The notes beneath the pieces were generated by a model. The model was not told the DNA's origin. It did not search any database and was given only the letters and a program-made list of their open reading frames with translations. A stretch of DNA of 53,387 bases from an uncultured Bacilli bacterium (lineage in GTDB: Bacteria > Bacillota_I > Bacilli_A > RF39 > UBA660): the NCBI GenBank assembly GCA_934091055.1, contig CAKOKN010000008.1, forward strand, positions 1 to 53,387. The letters run 5' to 3'. Below are positions 25,570 through 34,114 of this stretch, piece after piece (positions within the stretch are counted from its first letter, which is position 1; each line of letters starts with the position of its first letter). The translations under genes and the position numbers were made by a program.

Positions 25570-27735
25570 ATGAAGATCAAAGTAGAAAAAAAAGATTTAA
25601 TAATATTTATAGGATTTTGTGTTCTTTTGTTATATCTTTGTGCTATTGGTGTATTAAATATAGCTAGTATAACCAGTGAAACTAAGTTTTATGGTTTTCT
25701 ACCATTTAAAGCCTTTACTCCACAATATATAGGTGTAACATTAATGTTATTTTTAATAACATTAGTAGGACTTTTTATTGCAGTAAAATCTTATATATTT
25801 GATAGAGAAAAAGGTTTTGGATTTAGTATTGGTTCAAAAAAAGAAAAAGGTTATTCAAAATGGGCTACTGATAGTGAGTTTAAAAAAGGACTAGAAGTAG
25901 TAAATATAAAAGATCCTCAAATACCAGCAGCAGGTATACCTTTACACAGTAAAAAAGGACAAATGTGGGTAGACAATGGTGAGGATCATTACCTAGTAAT
26001 GGGTGCTACTGGTTCAGGTAAAACCGTTATTGTAGCAAAACCAATGATAAAACTACTTTCTAAACATAATGAATCTATGATTTTGACTGACCCTAAGGGT
26101 GAATTGTATGAAGGAACTGCAGAATTATTAAAAGCAGAAGGTTATAACATTATAACACTAAACTTTAGAGAACCACAACACGGTAATGCTTGGAACCCAA
26201 TGAGCTTACCATATCAATTGTATAAAGAAGGGAATGCAGATAAAGCTATAGAGTTACTTGATGACTTAGCATTAAATATTTTGTATGAAGAAAAAAGTAG
26301 TGGTGATCCATTCTGGGAAAAAACAGCAGCAGACTACTTCACAGGATTAGCCCTAGGACTATTCGAAGATGCTACACCAGAACAAGTAAACTTAAATAGT
26401 ATAAACCTAATGAGTAGTTTAGGTGAAGAAAGATTTGGGGGACCAAATAACAATTATATAAAAGAATATTTTAATGGAAAAGACCCATCAAAACCAGCTT
26501 ATATTAACGCATCAGGAACAGTATTTACTGCTGATGAAACAAAGCAAGGTATTATAGCAACATTTAAACAAAAAATCAAATTATTCTCATCTAGAGAAAA
26601 TCTATCAGAAATGTTATCATATAGTGACTTCGATATGCGAGATATTGGTAGAAAGAAAACAGCAGTATTCTTAATTGTACAAGATGAAAAAAAGACATTA
26701 CATCCATTAGCAACTATATTTATAAAACAATGTTATGAAACACTAATTGATGTAGCACAAGAAAGTGGCGGTAAACTACCATTTAGAACAAACTTTATTC
26801 TTGATGAATTTGCTAATATGCCACCATTAAAAGATGTTACTACAATGGTTACTGCTGCAAGAAGTAGATTAATTAGATTTACATTTATAATTCAGAACTT
26901 TGCACAATTAACACAAGTGTATGGTAAAGAAAATGGAGATACTATTCGTGGTAACTGTAATCTAGTATACTTAATAAGTAGTGAAATAGCAGCTCTAGAA
27001 GAAATAAGTAAAATGTGTGGTGAAGTAAAATCAAAAGAGAAAGAAAAAACTGCTTCAACACCATTAGTAACAGTAAGTGACTTGCAAAGACTAAATAAGT
27101 TTGAAATAATAGTTTTAAGAAGAAGAATGTTCCCTTATAAGACTAGATTTCAAACAGACTTTGAAGTAGATTGGGGAAGAACATATCCAAAAGCTACTCC
27201 ACCAGTAAGAGAAAAAAGAGAATTACAATTATTTGATATAAGAGAATTCGTAAAAGAAAAGAAAAGAGAAAAGATGGAAGCAATGGGTGTTCAAGATAAC
27301 CCATTTGGAGGTGTCCCAGGGGGAAATCCATTTATGAGTAATCCATTTATGCAAGGAGTAAATCCATTTGCCAAAATGCCTAATATTCTAGATGAACCAA
27401 AGAGCCAAGCTCCAGAACAAGAAAGCTTCAATATCGATGATCTAGTTAAGAAGATTGATGCCAAAATTGCTGAAATAGAAAAAGAAGAAGAGGCTAAATC
27501 AGAAGAGGAAAGTAAATCTCTAAACGATCTTATTCCAAATAAAGTAGAAGCACAGCCAGAAGCAATACCATCTGAAGTCGAAAATCAAACAATAGAAGTA
27601 CCAGAAGTAAATAATACAGTAGAAGCACCTAAGGTAAGTACACCACCAATAAATAAAGATGATATTGTAGACAATATGTATGAAGATAATACTGATGATG
27701 ACGACTTCTTTGATGATTTCTTTAGTGATGAATAA
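25570..27735 (+). CDS. virD4: VirD4/TraG-type coupling ATPase
   Basis: 721 aa. Two N-terminal membrane segments (~8-32 and ~54-76) anchor a hexameric ATPase that recruits substrates to the T4SS. Walker A GATGSGKT (~145-152), SMILTDPKGELYE, then NAWNPMSLPY; Walker B TNFILDEFANMPP (~405-417), followed by TAARSRLIRFTFIIQNFAQL and the RGNCNLVYLIS motif. Beyond ~570 is an acidic Pro/Glu/Asn-rich tail ending DDDFFDDFFSDE, longer than in typical TraG proteins and perhaps a docking element. It has its own strong promoter and terminator. In conjugation this protein receives the relaxase-DNA complex; no relaxase is seen here. Confidence 0.95.
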   Translation: MKIKVEKKDLIIFIGFCVLLLYLCAIGVLNIASITSETKFYGFLPFKAFTPQYIGVTLMLFLITLVGLFIAVKSYIFDREKGFGFSIGSKKEKGYSKWATDSEFKKGLEVVNIKDPQIPAAGIPLHSKKGQMWVDNGEDHYLVMGATGSGKTVIVAKPMIKLLSKHNESMILTDPKGELYEGTAELLKAEGYNIITLNFREPQHGNAWNPMSLPYQLYKEGNADKAIELLDDLALNILYEEKSSGDPFWEKTAADYFTGLALGLFEDATPEQVNLNSINLMSSLGEERFGGPNNNYIKEYFNGKDPSKPAYINASGTVFTADETKQGIIATFKQKIKLFSSRENLSEMLSYSDFDMRDIGRKKTAVFLIVQDEKKTLHPLATIFIKQCYETLIDVAQESGGKLPFRTNFILDEFANMPPLKDVTTMVTAARSRLIRFTFIIQNFAQLTQVYGKENGDTIRGNCNLVYLISSEIAALEEISKMCGEVKSKEKEKTASTPLVTVSDLQRLNKFEIIVLRRRMFPYKTRFQTDFEVDWGRTYPKATPPVREKRELQLFDIREFVKEKKREKMEAMGVQDNPFGGVPGGNPFMSNPFMQGVNPFAKMPNILDEPKSQAPEQESFNIDDLVKKIDAKIAEIEKEEEAKSEEESKSLNDLIPNKVEAQPEAIPSEVENQTIEVPEVNNTVEAPKVSTPPINKDDIVDNMYEDNTDDDDFFDDFFSDE

Positions 27736-27741
27736 ATAATA

Positions 27742-27777
27742 AAATGTAACTTTAACTTTAAAGCTACATTTTTTTGT
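27742..27777 (+). terminator. Terminator after virD4
   Basis: AAATGTA..CTTT/AAAG..TACATTT stem followed by a T run. Confidence 0.7.
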
Positions 27778-27832
27778 GTTTATTAACTTTTCACTTTAAA
27801 TAACAATGTATATATTATAGTGAGGTGGTAAT

Positions 27833-28108
27833 ATGAACACAATAACATTACAAGAATTAAAAAAGATAAAAAACCCAATAATAGTGGATATAAGAGATAA
27901 CTATTCATATAGCATTTCACATTTAAAAAATTCAATAAACATTCCATACTACAATCTACTTAATAACTATTCTCACTATCTATCAAAAAATAATATCTAT
28001 TATTTATATTGCGAAGAGGGAAAACAAAGTTATGAAATAAGTGAAAGACTAAATTCGTTTGGATATCATACTAAGTCAATTGAAGGTGGCTTTATTAATT
28101 TTAAATAA
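27833..28108 (+). CDS. Single-domain rhodanese-like sulfurtransferase
   Basis: 91 aa, the size of a minimal rhodanese domain. It shows the IVDIRDNYSYSISHLKNSIN strand-helix start and the active-site loop LYCEEGKQSYE with the catalytic Cys (near residue 63), then the C-terminal SIEGGFINF. It would carry persulfide sulfur for transfer; the partner is unknown, though sufB (iron-sulfur assembly) lies two genes downstream. GAGGTGG precedes the ATG. Confidence 0.9.
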   Translation: MNTITLQELKKIKNPIIVDIRDNYSYSISHLKNSINIPYYNLLNNYSHYLSKNNIYYLYCEEGKQSYEISERLNSFGYHTKSIEGGFINFK

Positions 28109-28142
28109 CTAATTATTTCTTATAAAAAACATATATATTACT

Positions 28143-28889
28143 ATGAGAATGATTATAAGAAAAAGTAAAAAAAGAAATAATACAACCTTAATTATACTTA
28201 TAATATCTATAGTAATAATAGTTACAACTTTATTATACATAAACTATTTTTCAAAAAAAGCTGTTCCAATACTAATGAATTATGCTGAAGCGGAAGTAAA
28301 AAAACTTACTGTATTAGTAATAAATAAAGCAGTAACTAAACAAATATATAATACAGATACTGAAAATATATTTAATATTAATTATAATGATCAAGGAGAG
28401 ATAACATTAATAGACTTTGATACAAAAAAGACATCAAAGATATTAAGTACAATGACAAGTTTAGTAGAATTAAACTTACGAGCTGTTGAAGAGGGAAAAA
28501 TAGATATGTTAGAGTTACCAGATAATAGTTTAGAAGCTTATGATTTAAATCTATTAGAAAAAGGAATAATAATGGAAATACCAGTAGGAATAGTAACAAA
28601 CTCTAATTTATTATACAATTTAGGCCCTAAAATTCCAGTAAAACTATCTTTAGTAGGAGATGTAGTAACAGGTTTTAGTACTTCAGTAGAAGAATATGGA
28701 ATAAATAATGCTCTAGTAAAGTTAAACATTGATATAAAAGTAGATACCAAGATAATCCTCCCCATTACTAGTAATGAAATAACCATAGATTGCAGTATCC
28801 CAATCGCGGCCAAATTAATTCAAGGCAAAATACCAGAGTACTATATGAATGGATTTACTACAAAATCTAATATAATCGAAGGAAGTTAA
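28143..28889 (+). CDS. yunB: YunB-like sporulation-associated membrane protein
   Basis: 248 aa. An N-terminal basic stretch and a membrane segment (~16-36) are followed by AVPILMNYAEAEVKKLTVLV, VINKAV, then ITLIDFDTKK, SLVELNLRAVEEG, IPVGIVTNSNLLYNLGPKIPVK and LPITSNEITIDC, the run of motifs of B. subtilis YunB. yunB is a sigma-E-controlled gene of the mother cell whose exact function is not established. There is no good ribosome binding site before ATG 28143 (or the in-frame ATG 28149); a TATATT at 28134-28139 raises the possibility of a leaderless message. It ends in a terminator. Confidence 0.85.
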   Translation: MRMIIRKSKKRNNTTLIILIISIVIIVTTLLYINYFSKKAVPILMNYAEAEVKKLTVLVINKAVTKQIYNTDTENIFNINYNDQGEITLIDFDTKKTSKILSTMTSLVELNLRAVEEGKIDMLELPDNSLEAYDLNLLEKGIIMEIPVGIVTNSNLLYNLGPKIPVKLSLVGDVVTGFSTSVEEYGINNALVKLNIDIKVDTKIILPITSNEITIDCSIPIAAKLIQGKIPEYYMNGFTTKSNIIEGS

Positions 28890-28925
28890 ACTGTCTATTA
28901 CATTGTAAATAGATAGTTTTTTTCC
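28888..28925 (+). terminator. Terminator after yunB
   Basis: AAACTGTCTATT/AATAGATAGTTT stem (one mismatch) followed by TTTT. Confidence 0.65.
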
Positions 28926-28976
28926 TTTACATATCTTTTTTTTTCATATATAATAAGGATAAACAAGGTGATAAAT

Positions 28977-30287
28977 ATGAAATTAACAAAAGAAGTAGTA
29001 GAAAAAATATCTAAAATAAAAAAAGAACCAGCGTGGATGCTAGATTTTAGACTAAATGCTTTAGACGCCTTTAATAAAAGTAGTAATCCAAGCTTTGGAC
29101 CAAAATTAGATATAGACTATGATAGTATAAATTATTATAAAGAAAGAGAGAATAATCTTACAGATAATTGGAATAATATATCTTGTGAAGTAAGAAATAT
29201 CTTTGACGATTTAGGAGTAATATCTGCAGAAAAAAAATTCTTAGATGGTGTAGGAGCTCAGTATGATAGTGAAGTAATATATCATAATATGAATAAAGAG
29301 CTAAAAGAAAAAAATATTATTTTCTTAGATACAGATACTGCTTTAAAAGAACATCCAGATATATTTAAAAAATATTTTAATACTTTAGTAAAATATCAAG
29401 AAAATAAATTTACAGCTCTAAATGGTGCTGTATGGTCTGGGGGAACATTTATATATATTCCACCAAATACTCACTTAGATAGACCACTTCAAAGTTATTT
29501 TAGAATAAATAGTAAAAATATGGGACAGTTTGAAAGAACACTAATAATCGTAGATGACAATAGTTCCCTTCATTATATAGAAGGATGTACTGCTCCAACA
29601 TATACAGAAGATTCTCTCCACGCTGCCGTTGTAGAAATATTTGTAGGAAAGAATTCCATTTGTAGATATACCACAATTCAGAACTGGTCTACTGATGTAT
29701 ACAATTTAGTTACAAAAAGAGCTATTGTTGAAGAAAACGGTTTAATGGAATGGATTGATGGAAATATAGGATCTAAAACTAATATGAAATATCCTTGTTG
29801 TATCTTAAAAGGAGATAATTCAAGAGGAAGTTGTATAACAGTAGCAGCTGCAGGTAAAGGACAAATCCAAGATAGTGGTGCTAAAATGATCCATATTGGA
29901 AAGAATACTAAGAGTAATATAGTGTCAAAATCAATTGCTTCAAATGGTGGTAACGCTACATATAGAGGAGAAGCAAAGATAACAAAGAGAGCTATAAACT
30001 CAAGAGCAGCAGTTAAATGTGACACACTAATATTAGATGAAAAATCATCAAGTGATACAATACCTACTAATATTGTAAATAATAGCTCATCATTCCTAGA
30101 ACACGAAGCAACAGTATCAAAGATATCAGAAGAAAAATTATTTTATTTAATGTCAAAAGGAATAAGTGAAGAAGCTGCTAAAGAATTAATAATAATGGGC
30201 TTTATAGGAGCCTTTAGAGAAGAATTACCAATGGAGTATGCCGTTGAGTTAAATAGATTATTAGCAATAAATATAGGAGATAAATAA
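28977..30287 (+). CDS. sufB: Fe-S cluster assembly protein SufB
   Basis: 436 aa. SufB is the scaffold subunit of the SufBC2D complex on which Fe-S clusters are built. Recognised by the WMLDFRLNALDAF start, WSGGTFIYIPPNTHLD, LHYIEGCTAPTY, DGNIGSKTNMKYPCCILKG and the C-terminal AAVKCDTLILDEKSSSDTIP with EHEATVSKISEEKLFYLMSKG, which contain the Cys and Glu needed for cluster assembly. ATG 28977 follows AAGGTGAT; GTG 28968 lies within that site. The other suf genes (C, D, S, U) are not adjacent, unusual since they normally form one operon. The amidase gene follows with no gap. Confidence 0.95.
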   Translation: MKLTKEVVEKISKIKKEPAWMLDFRLNALDAFNKSSNPSFGPKLDIDYDSINYYKERENNLTDNWNNISCEVRNIFDDLGVISAEKKFLDGVGAQYDSEVIYHNMNKELKEKNIIFLDTDTALKEHPDIFKKYFNTLVKYQENKFTALNGAVWSGGTFIYIPPNTHLDRPLQSYFRINSKNMGQFERTLIIVDDNSSLHYIEGCTAPTYTEDSLHAAVVEIFVGKNSICRYTTIQNWSTDVYNLVTKRAIVEENGLMEWIDGNIGSKTNMKYPCCILKGDNSRGSCITVAAAGKGQIQDSGAKMIHIGKNTKSNIVSKSIASNGGNATYRGEAKITKRAINSRAAVKCDTLILDEKSSSDTIPTNIVNNSSSFLEHEATVSKISEEKLFYLMSKGISEEAAKELIIMGFIGAFREELPMEYAVELNRLLAINIGDK

Positions 30288-31577
30288 ATGAAAAAAATAT
30301 TAGGAATAATACTAACACTAGTTATATTAGCTTGCTTAGGATACTTTATATATACAAACTATTTTGAAAATAAAATAGCAGTTAAAGAAGTAGAAACAGA
30401 AAAAGTTTCAGTAAATGAATACTATATATATGGTAATCATTTAAATCTAAAAGGAAGTCTAGAAGTAACAGATAAGAATTATGAAGATATAAAATTAACT
30501 CTATATAATGGAGAAGATAAAGATATAGATATAAAAGCAGATGTTGAAGATAATAAAATAACCTTCTATCTATCTGAAACTATAAATGAAGGACTTTATC
30601 TTGATAATTTAGAAAAGGGAACATACTATTTGTTTTTAAAGTTAATATATAAAGATCCTGAAGATAAAGAAAAGAATGTATCTAAATATTATGTACTTAA
30701 AAATGATACTGAATATAAAGATACAACTTATTATACACTATCAAAGTATAATAATAAGATAGTAGTAAATTCAAATAATGATTATCCAACAATGGCATTA
30801 GATATTACAGAGAATAAAAACAACAATGATATATATGATATAACAATAGATCCAGGACACGGTGGAATGGATAGTGGTGGTGTATCTGGGGACTATCAAG
30901 AGTCTGAATTAACAATGGAAATAAGTAAAAAGATTAAAAGTAATTTAGAAAAGCAAGGTTTAAAAGTAAAACTTACTCGTGAAGAAGGAAAACTAACTAC
31001 TAATGATGTTTTAGATGAATATAATAAAGGTGGAAGAGCAGTTATATCAAATGAAGTAAAATCAAAATATACTTTCTCAATACACATTAATAAAAATACC
31101 TCTAAAAAAGTACACGGATTAGAAGTATATACTCCAGCAAATGTTAATTATGATTTAGCTAAATCTATTGCTGAAAATATAACTACTCAAACAGAATTAT
31201 CACCATCTACTAATAGGTTGTTTAAAGTATCTGATGGTGTATATACTCATAACTTTACTGATAGTGAAATAGCTTCTTCATTAAAAGGCTATGAAGATAA
31301 AGGCTATAAAGCATATAATGTAACTAAAAACTCTAATTATTTATATATGATTAGAGAAACAGGTGGATATATGACAGGAGCTTATGTTGATGATAGTAAT
31401 CCTGAAAAGGTTGGCGTTAATCCATACTACAATAGTAACATTGGAAATGAAGCTTATTTATTAGAAATAGGATATATATCAAACTCTTCTGATTTAGAAA
31501 TAATTTTAAATAGTGAAGATAAACTAGCTAAAGCAATTTCAGACGCAATAATTAAAGAAATAGAACTACAAGTGTAA
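30288..31577 (+). CDS. N-acetylmuramoyl-L-alanine amidase (Amidase_3)
   Basis: 429 aa. One N-terminal membrane segment (~4-22), then a ~150-residue beta-rich region of unknown family, then the amidase domain from ~185: ITIDPGHGGMDSG (first zinc His), QESELTMEI (Glu ligand), TFSIHINKN (second His) and the catalytic YLLEIGYISNSSD near the end. The enzyme cuts the bond between MurNAc and the stem peptide. It starts one base after the sufB stop with GGAGAT inside sufB's end, so it is co-translated with sufB for no obvious functional reason. Confidence 0.92.
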   Translation: MKKILGIILTLVILACLGYFIYTNYFENKIAVKEVETEKVSVNEYYIYGNHLNLKGSLEVTDKNYEDIKLTLYNGEDKDIDIKADVEDNKITFYLSETINEGLYLDNLEKGTYYLFLKLIYKDPEDKEKNVSKYYVLKNDTEYKDTTYYTLSKYNNKIVVNSNNDYPTMALDITENKNNNDIYDITIDPGHGGMDSGGVSGDYQESELTMEISKKIKSNLEKQGLKVKLTREEGKLTTNDVLDEYNKGGRAVISNEVKSKYTFSIHINKNTSKKVHGLEVYTPANVNYDLAKSIAENITTQTELSPSTNRLFKVSDGVYTHNFTDSEIASSLKGYEDKGYKAYNVTKNSNYLYMIRETGGYMTGAYVDDSNPEKVGVNPYYNSNIGNEAYLLEIGYISNSSDLEIILNSEDKLAKAISDAIIKEIELQV

Positions 31578-31636
31578 AGTTTATGTAAAGTAGAAAAAAT
31601 ACTAAAAATATATTTTGGTATAATAAAAAGAAGCCT

Positions 31637-31668
31637 AAAAGATTTTTAGAATAGCTAAAAGTCTTTTT
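31637..31668 (+). terminator. Terminator after the amidase gene
   Basis: 13-bp stem with one G-T pair (31637-31649 with 31655-31667), 5-base loop, short T tract. Confidence 0.6.
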
Positions 31669-31706
31669 CCATATATAAAGTTCTATGAAAAGATAGTTTT
31701 TACAAT

Positions 31707-31735
31707 TTGCACTAACTATAATTATTTGATATATT
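31707..31735 (+). promoter_or_regulatory. Promoter of ssb
   Basis: TTGCAC (31707-31712), 17-bp spacer, TATATT (31730-31735) with extended TGA. Confidence 0.55.
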
Positions 31736-31754
31736 GCCTTCGAAAGGAGGTATT

Positions 31755-32141
31755 ATGGTTAATCAAATAGTTTTAGTTGGTAGAATAGCTAAAGTCCCAG
31801 AGACAAAAGTAACAGAAAACGGCAAAAAGTATGCCACCCTTACACTTGCAGTTCCAAGAAACTACAAGAATGCTAATGGTGAATATGATACAGATTTTCT
31901 AGATTGTACTCTATGGTCTGGTGTAGCAGAATCTACCAGTGAATATTGTGGTACCGGAGATATGGTAGGCGTTAAAGGTCGTCTTCAGACAAGAATAGTA
32001 GATGCTCCAGATGGAACCAAAAGAAGAAAAACAGAAATAGTTGCAGAAAAAGTAACATTTCTAACATCTAGTCCAAATAGAAAGAAAACAGAACTAGAGC
32101 AAGAAAAGAAAATAGAAAAGAATAAAAAAGAAGAAAAATAA
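31755..32141 (+). CDS. ssb: Single-stranded DNA-binding protein without acidic tip
   Basis: 128 aa with one OB fold: VNQIVLVGRIAKVPETK, YATLTLAVPRNYKNANGEYD, DFLDCTLWSGVAE and GDMVGVKGRLQTRI. ATG 31755 is used because AAAGGAGG precedes it; the TTG at 31734 is upstream of that site. The C-terminus is a short Lys/Glu-rich tail ending KKEEK and lacks the DDDIPF-like tip that recruits repair proteins in main SSBs, so this is probably a paralogue (compare SsbB) or a specialised form. No rpsF or rpsR is adjacent, unlike the usual main ssb. Confidence 0.9.
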   Translation: MVNQIVLVGRIAKVPETKVTENGKKYATLTLAVPRNYKNANGEYDTDFLDCTLWSGVAESTSEYCGTGDMVGVKGRLQTRIVDAPDGTKRRKTEIVAEKVTFLTSSPNRKKTELEQEKKIEKNKKEEK

Positions 32142-32169
32142 TAATAGAATAAATTACCTCAATACCAAT

Positions 32170-32204
32170 AAGTAAGTATTATTATTAAAAAGTGCTTACT
32201 TTTT
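32170..32204 (+). terminator. Probable terminator after ssb
   Basis: AAGTAAG/CTTACTT with an 18-base loop, then TTT; modest quality. Confidence 0.45.
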
Positions 32205-32232
32205 GGTTACATCTTGAATATTATGGTAAAAT
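32203..32232 (+). promoter_or_regulatory. Promoter of the xre-asnS transcript
   Basis: TTGGTT (32203-32208), 18-bp spacer, TAAAAT (32227-32232) with extended TGG. It leaves a ~115-base leader containing repeats. Confidence 0.45.
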
Positions 32233-32305
32233 ATAGAAAAAAACAGTTAACAAACAGTTAATTATGTATACATTTCGTATATTTTGTTATAAAATATTAT
32301 TAACA

Positions 32306-32331
32306 AGGAGATAACTAGAGGAGATAACTAT
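32306..32331 (+). repeat. 13-bp tandem repeat in the xre leader
   Basis: AGGAGATAACTAG and AGGAGATAACTAT stand head to tail (32306-32318, 32319-32331). Upstream at about 32245-32262 is another pair, ACAGTTAA repeated at 10-base spacing. Both lie before the Xre gene and could be operators. Confidence 0.65.
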
Positions 32332-32353
32332 AATATTTAAGGATGGTAATGAA

Positions 32354-32707
32354 ATGATAGGCAAAAGAGTAAAAGAATTAAGAATAGAAAAAGGGTTATC
32401 ACAACAAGAACTTGGATCTGCAATTGGCGTAACAAAAGTTTCCATTTGCGGATATGAAAATGGTACTAGACTTCCCAACTTAGAAAAGTTAGTTAAATTA
32501 GCAGATGTACTAGAAACAACAACGGACTTTCTATTAGGAAGAGAAATACCAATTATGAATGAAGAAAATAAAACATATATTGGTTCTATTTCATATGAAG
32601 ATGTATGTTTCATTTTAGAACTTAGACATTTTCCAAATTTATATAACAAATTATTAAAAGATGTCAAAAGATCAGCAAGTATTATAAATAAAAGGTTAAT
32701 CAAATGA
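32354..32707 (+). CDS. Xre-family transcriptional regulator
   Basis: 117 aa. Residues ~4-60 form a typical HTH_3 domain (RVKELRIEKGLSQQELGSAI, TKVSICGYENGTRLPNLEKL). The C-terminal ~50 residues (YIGSISYEDVCFILELRHFP..) form a short domain likely used for dimerisation or sensing. AAGGATGG lies before the ATG. The stop overlaps the first possible codon of asnS, so regulator and tRNA synthetase share a message; whether the protein controls asnS is unknown. Leader repeats nearby may be its own operator. Confidence 0.9.
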   Translation: MIGKRVKELRIEKGLSQQELGSAIGVTKVSICGYENGTRLPNLEKLVKLADVLETTTDFLLGREIPIMNEENKTYIGSISYEDVCFILELRHFPNLYNKLLKDVKRSASIINKRLIK

Positions 32708-32721
32708 AAGAAGGAAGAATT

Positions 32722-34095
32722 ATGTTAGATGTTAAAGATTTATATGAAAAAGATTATATAGGAGAAAAAATTACAATAAGTGGTTGGATTAAAAATCATA
32801 GAAAACAAGCTCATTTTGGTTTTATTGATTTATCTGATGGTACTTGTTTTAAAAGTCTACAAGTAGTATATGATGATAAGTTAAAAAAATTTGATGATAT
32901 AACCAAATTAAAATTAGGATCTGCTATTACAGTAACAGGAAAACTAATAGAATCACCAAAAGAAGGTCAAGATTTTGAACTTGTAATGTCTTCATTTAAA
33001 TTAGAAGGAGATTGTCCTGAAGACTATCCATTACAAGCTAAAGGAAGACCTACAAGAGAATTTTTAAGAGAAATAGCTTACCTAAGACCAAGAACTAATT
33101 TATTCAATGCCGTATTTAGAGTAAGAAGTGTAGCAGCTTATGCAATACACAAATATTTCCAAGAAAATAATTATGTTTATTTCCACGCACCATTAATCAC
33201 TGCATCAGATTGTGAAGGTGCAGGTCAAATGTTCCAAGTAACAACACTTGACTTAAATAAAGTAGCAGAAACATCAAAAGTAGATTATAGTAAAGATTTC
33301 TTTGGAAAGCAATCTGCATTAACAGTATCAGGACAACTAGAAGCAGAAACATTTGCAATGGCATACAAAAAAACCTATACTTTTGGTCCAACATTTAGAG
33401 CAGAAAATTCTAATACTAAAACACACGCATCAGAATTTTGGATGATTGAGCCTGAAATAGCATTTTGCGATCTAGAACAAGATATGGATATAATGGAAGA
33501 TATGTTAAAACAAGTTGTAAAATATGTTTTAGATAACTGTCCTAATGAAATGGCATTCTTTGATAAATTTGTTGAAAAAGGATTATTAGATAAACTAAAT
33601 AAATTAGTAAATAGTCACTTTACAAGAATAGATCACGAAGAAGTAATTAAAATATTAAAGAAGGCAAAAGTAAAATGGGAATTCGAACCAGAATATGGTG
33701 AAGATATAGCTAAAGAACACGAAAAATATATAACAGAATACTTTGATGGCCCAGTATTTATTAAAAATTGGCCTAAAGATATAAAAGCCTTCTATATGAA
33801 ACAAAATCAAGATGGAAAGACAGTAGCAGCTGTTGATCTTGAAGTTCCTGGAGCAGGAGAATTAATAGGAGGAAGCCAAAGAGAAGAAGATTACGATAAA
33901 CTACTAAACAGAATGAAAGAATTAAATATGGATGAAAGTTCTATGGAATGGTACTTAAATCTTCGAAGATTTGGTGGATGTGTTCACTCTGGATTTGGAA
34001 TGGGCTTTGAAAGATTATTAATCTACTTAACAGGAGTAGATAATATCAGAGATGTAATACCATATCCAAGAACCCCAGGAAATTGTGATTATTAA
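32722..34095 (+). CDS. asnS: Asparaginyl-tRNA synthetase
   Basis: 457 aa class II synthetase that charges tRNA-Asn. The N-terminal OB domain (ITISGWIKNHRKQAHFGFID) binds the anticodon; the catalytic part shows class II motifs: FHAPLITASDCEGAGQMFQV (motif 1 region), GPTFRAENSNTKTHASEFW (motif 2) and GFGMGFERLLIYLTG (motif 3). Long version with an insertion, as in many gut Firmicutes AsnRS. ATG 32722 follows GAAGGAAG; the ATG at 32704 overlaps the Xre stop and has no site. Confidence 0.96.
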   Translation: MLDVKDLYEKDYIGEKITISGWIKNHRKQAHFGFIDLSDGTCFKSLQVVYDDKLKKFDDITKLKLGSAITVTGKLIESPKEGQDFELVMSSFKLEGDCPEDYPLQAKGRPTREFLREIAYLRPRTNLFNAVFRVRSVAAYAIHKYFQENNYVYFHAPLITASDCEGAGQMFQVTTLDLNKVAETSKVDYSKDFFGKQSALTVSGQLEAETFAMAYKKTYTFGPTFRAENSNTKTHASEFWMIEPEIAFCDLEQDMDIMEDMLKQVVKYVLDNCPNEMAFFDKFVEKGLLDKLNKLVNSHFTRIDHEEVIKILKKAKVKWEFEPEYGEDIAKEHEKYITEYFDGPVFIKNWPKDIKAFYMKQNQDGKTVAAVDLEVPGAGELIGGSQREEDYDKLLNRMKELNMDESSMEWYLNLRRFGGCVHSGFGMGFERLLIYLTGVDNIRDVIPYPRTPGNCDY

Positions 34096-34114
34096 AAAAA
34101 ATACAAAAATTTCC

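Noticed and set aside
5288..27735. The pilus and T4SS region as an integrative conjugative element or prophage
   Set aside because: No integrase, relaxase, excisionase, transposase, tRNA-flanking repeat or phage structural gene is visible. The lysozyme-like domain belongs to the T4SS hydrolase.
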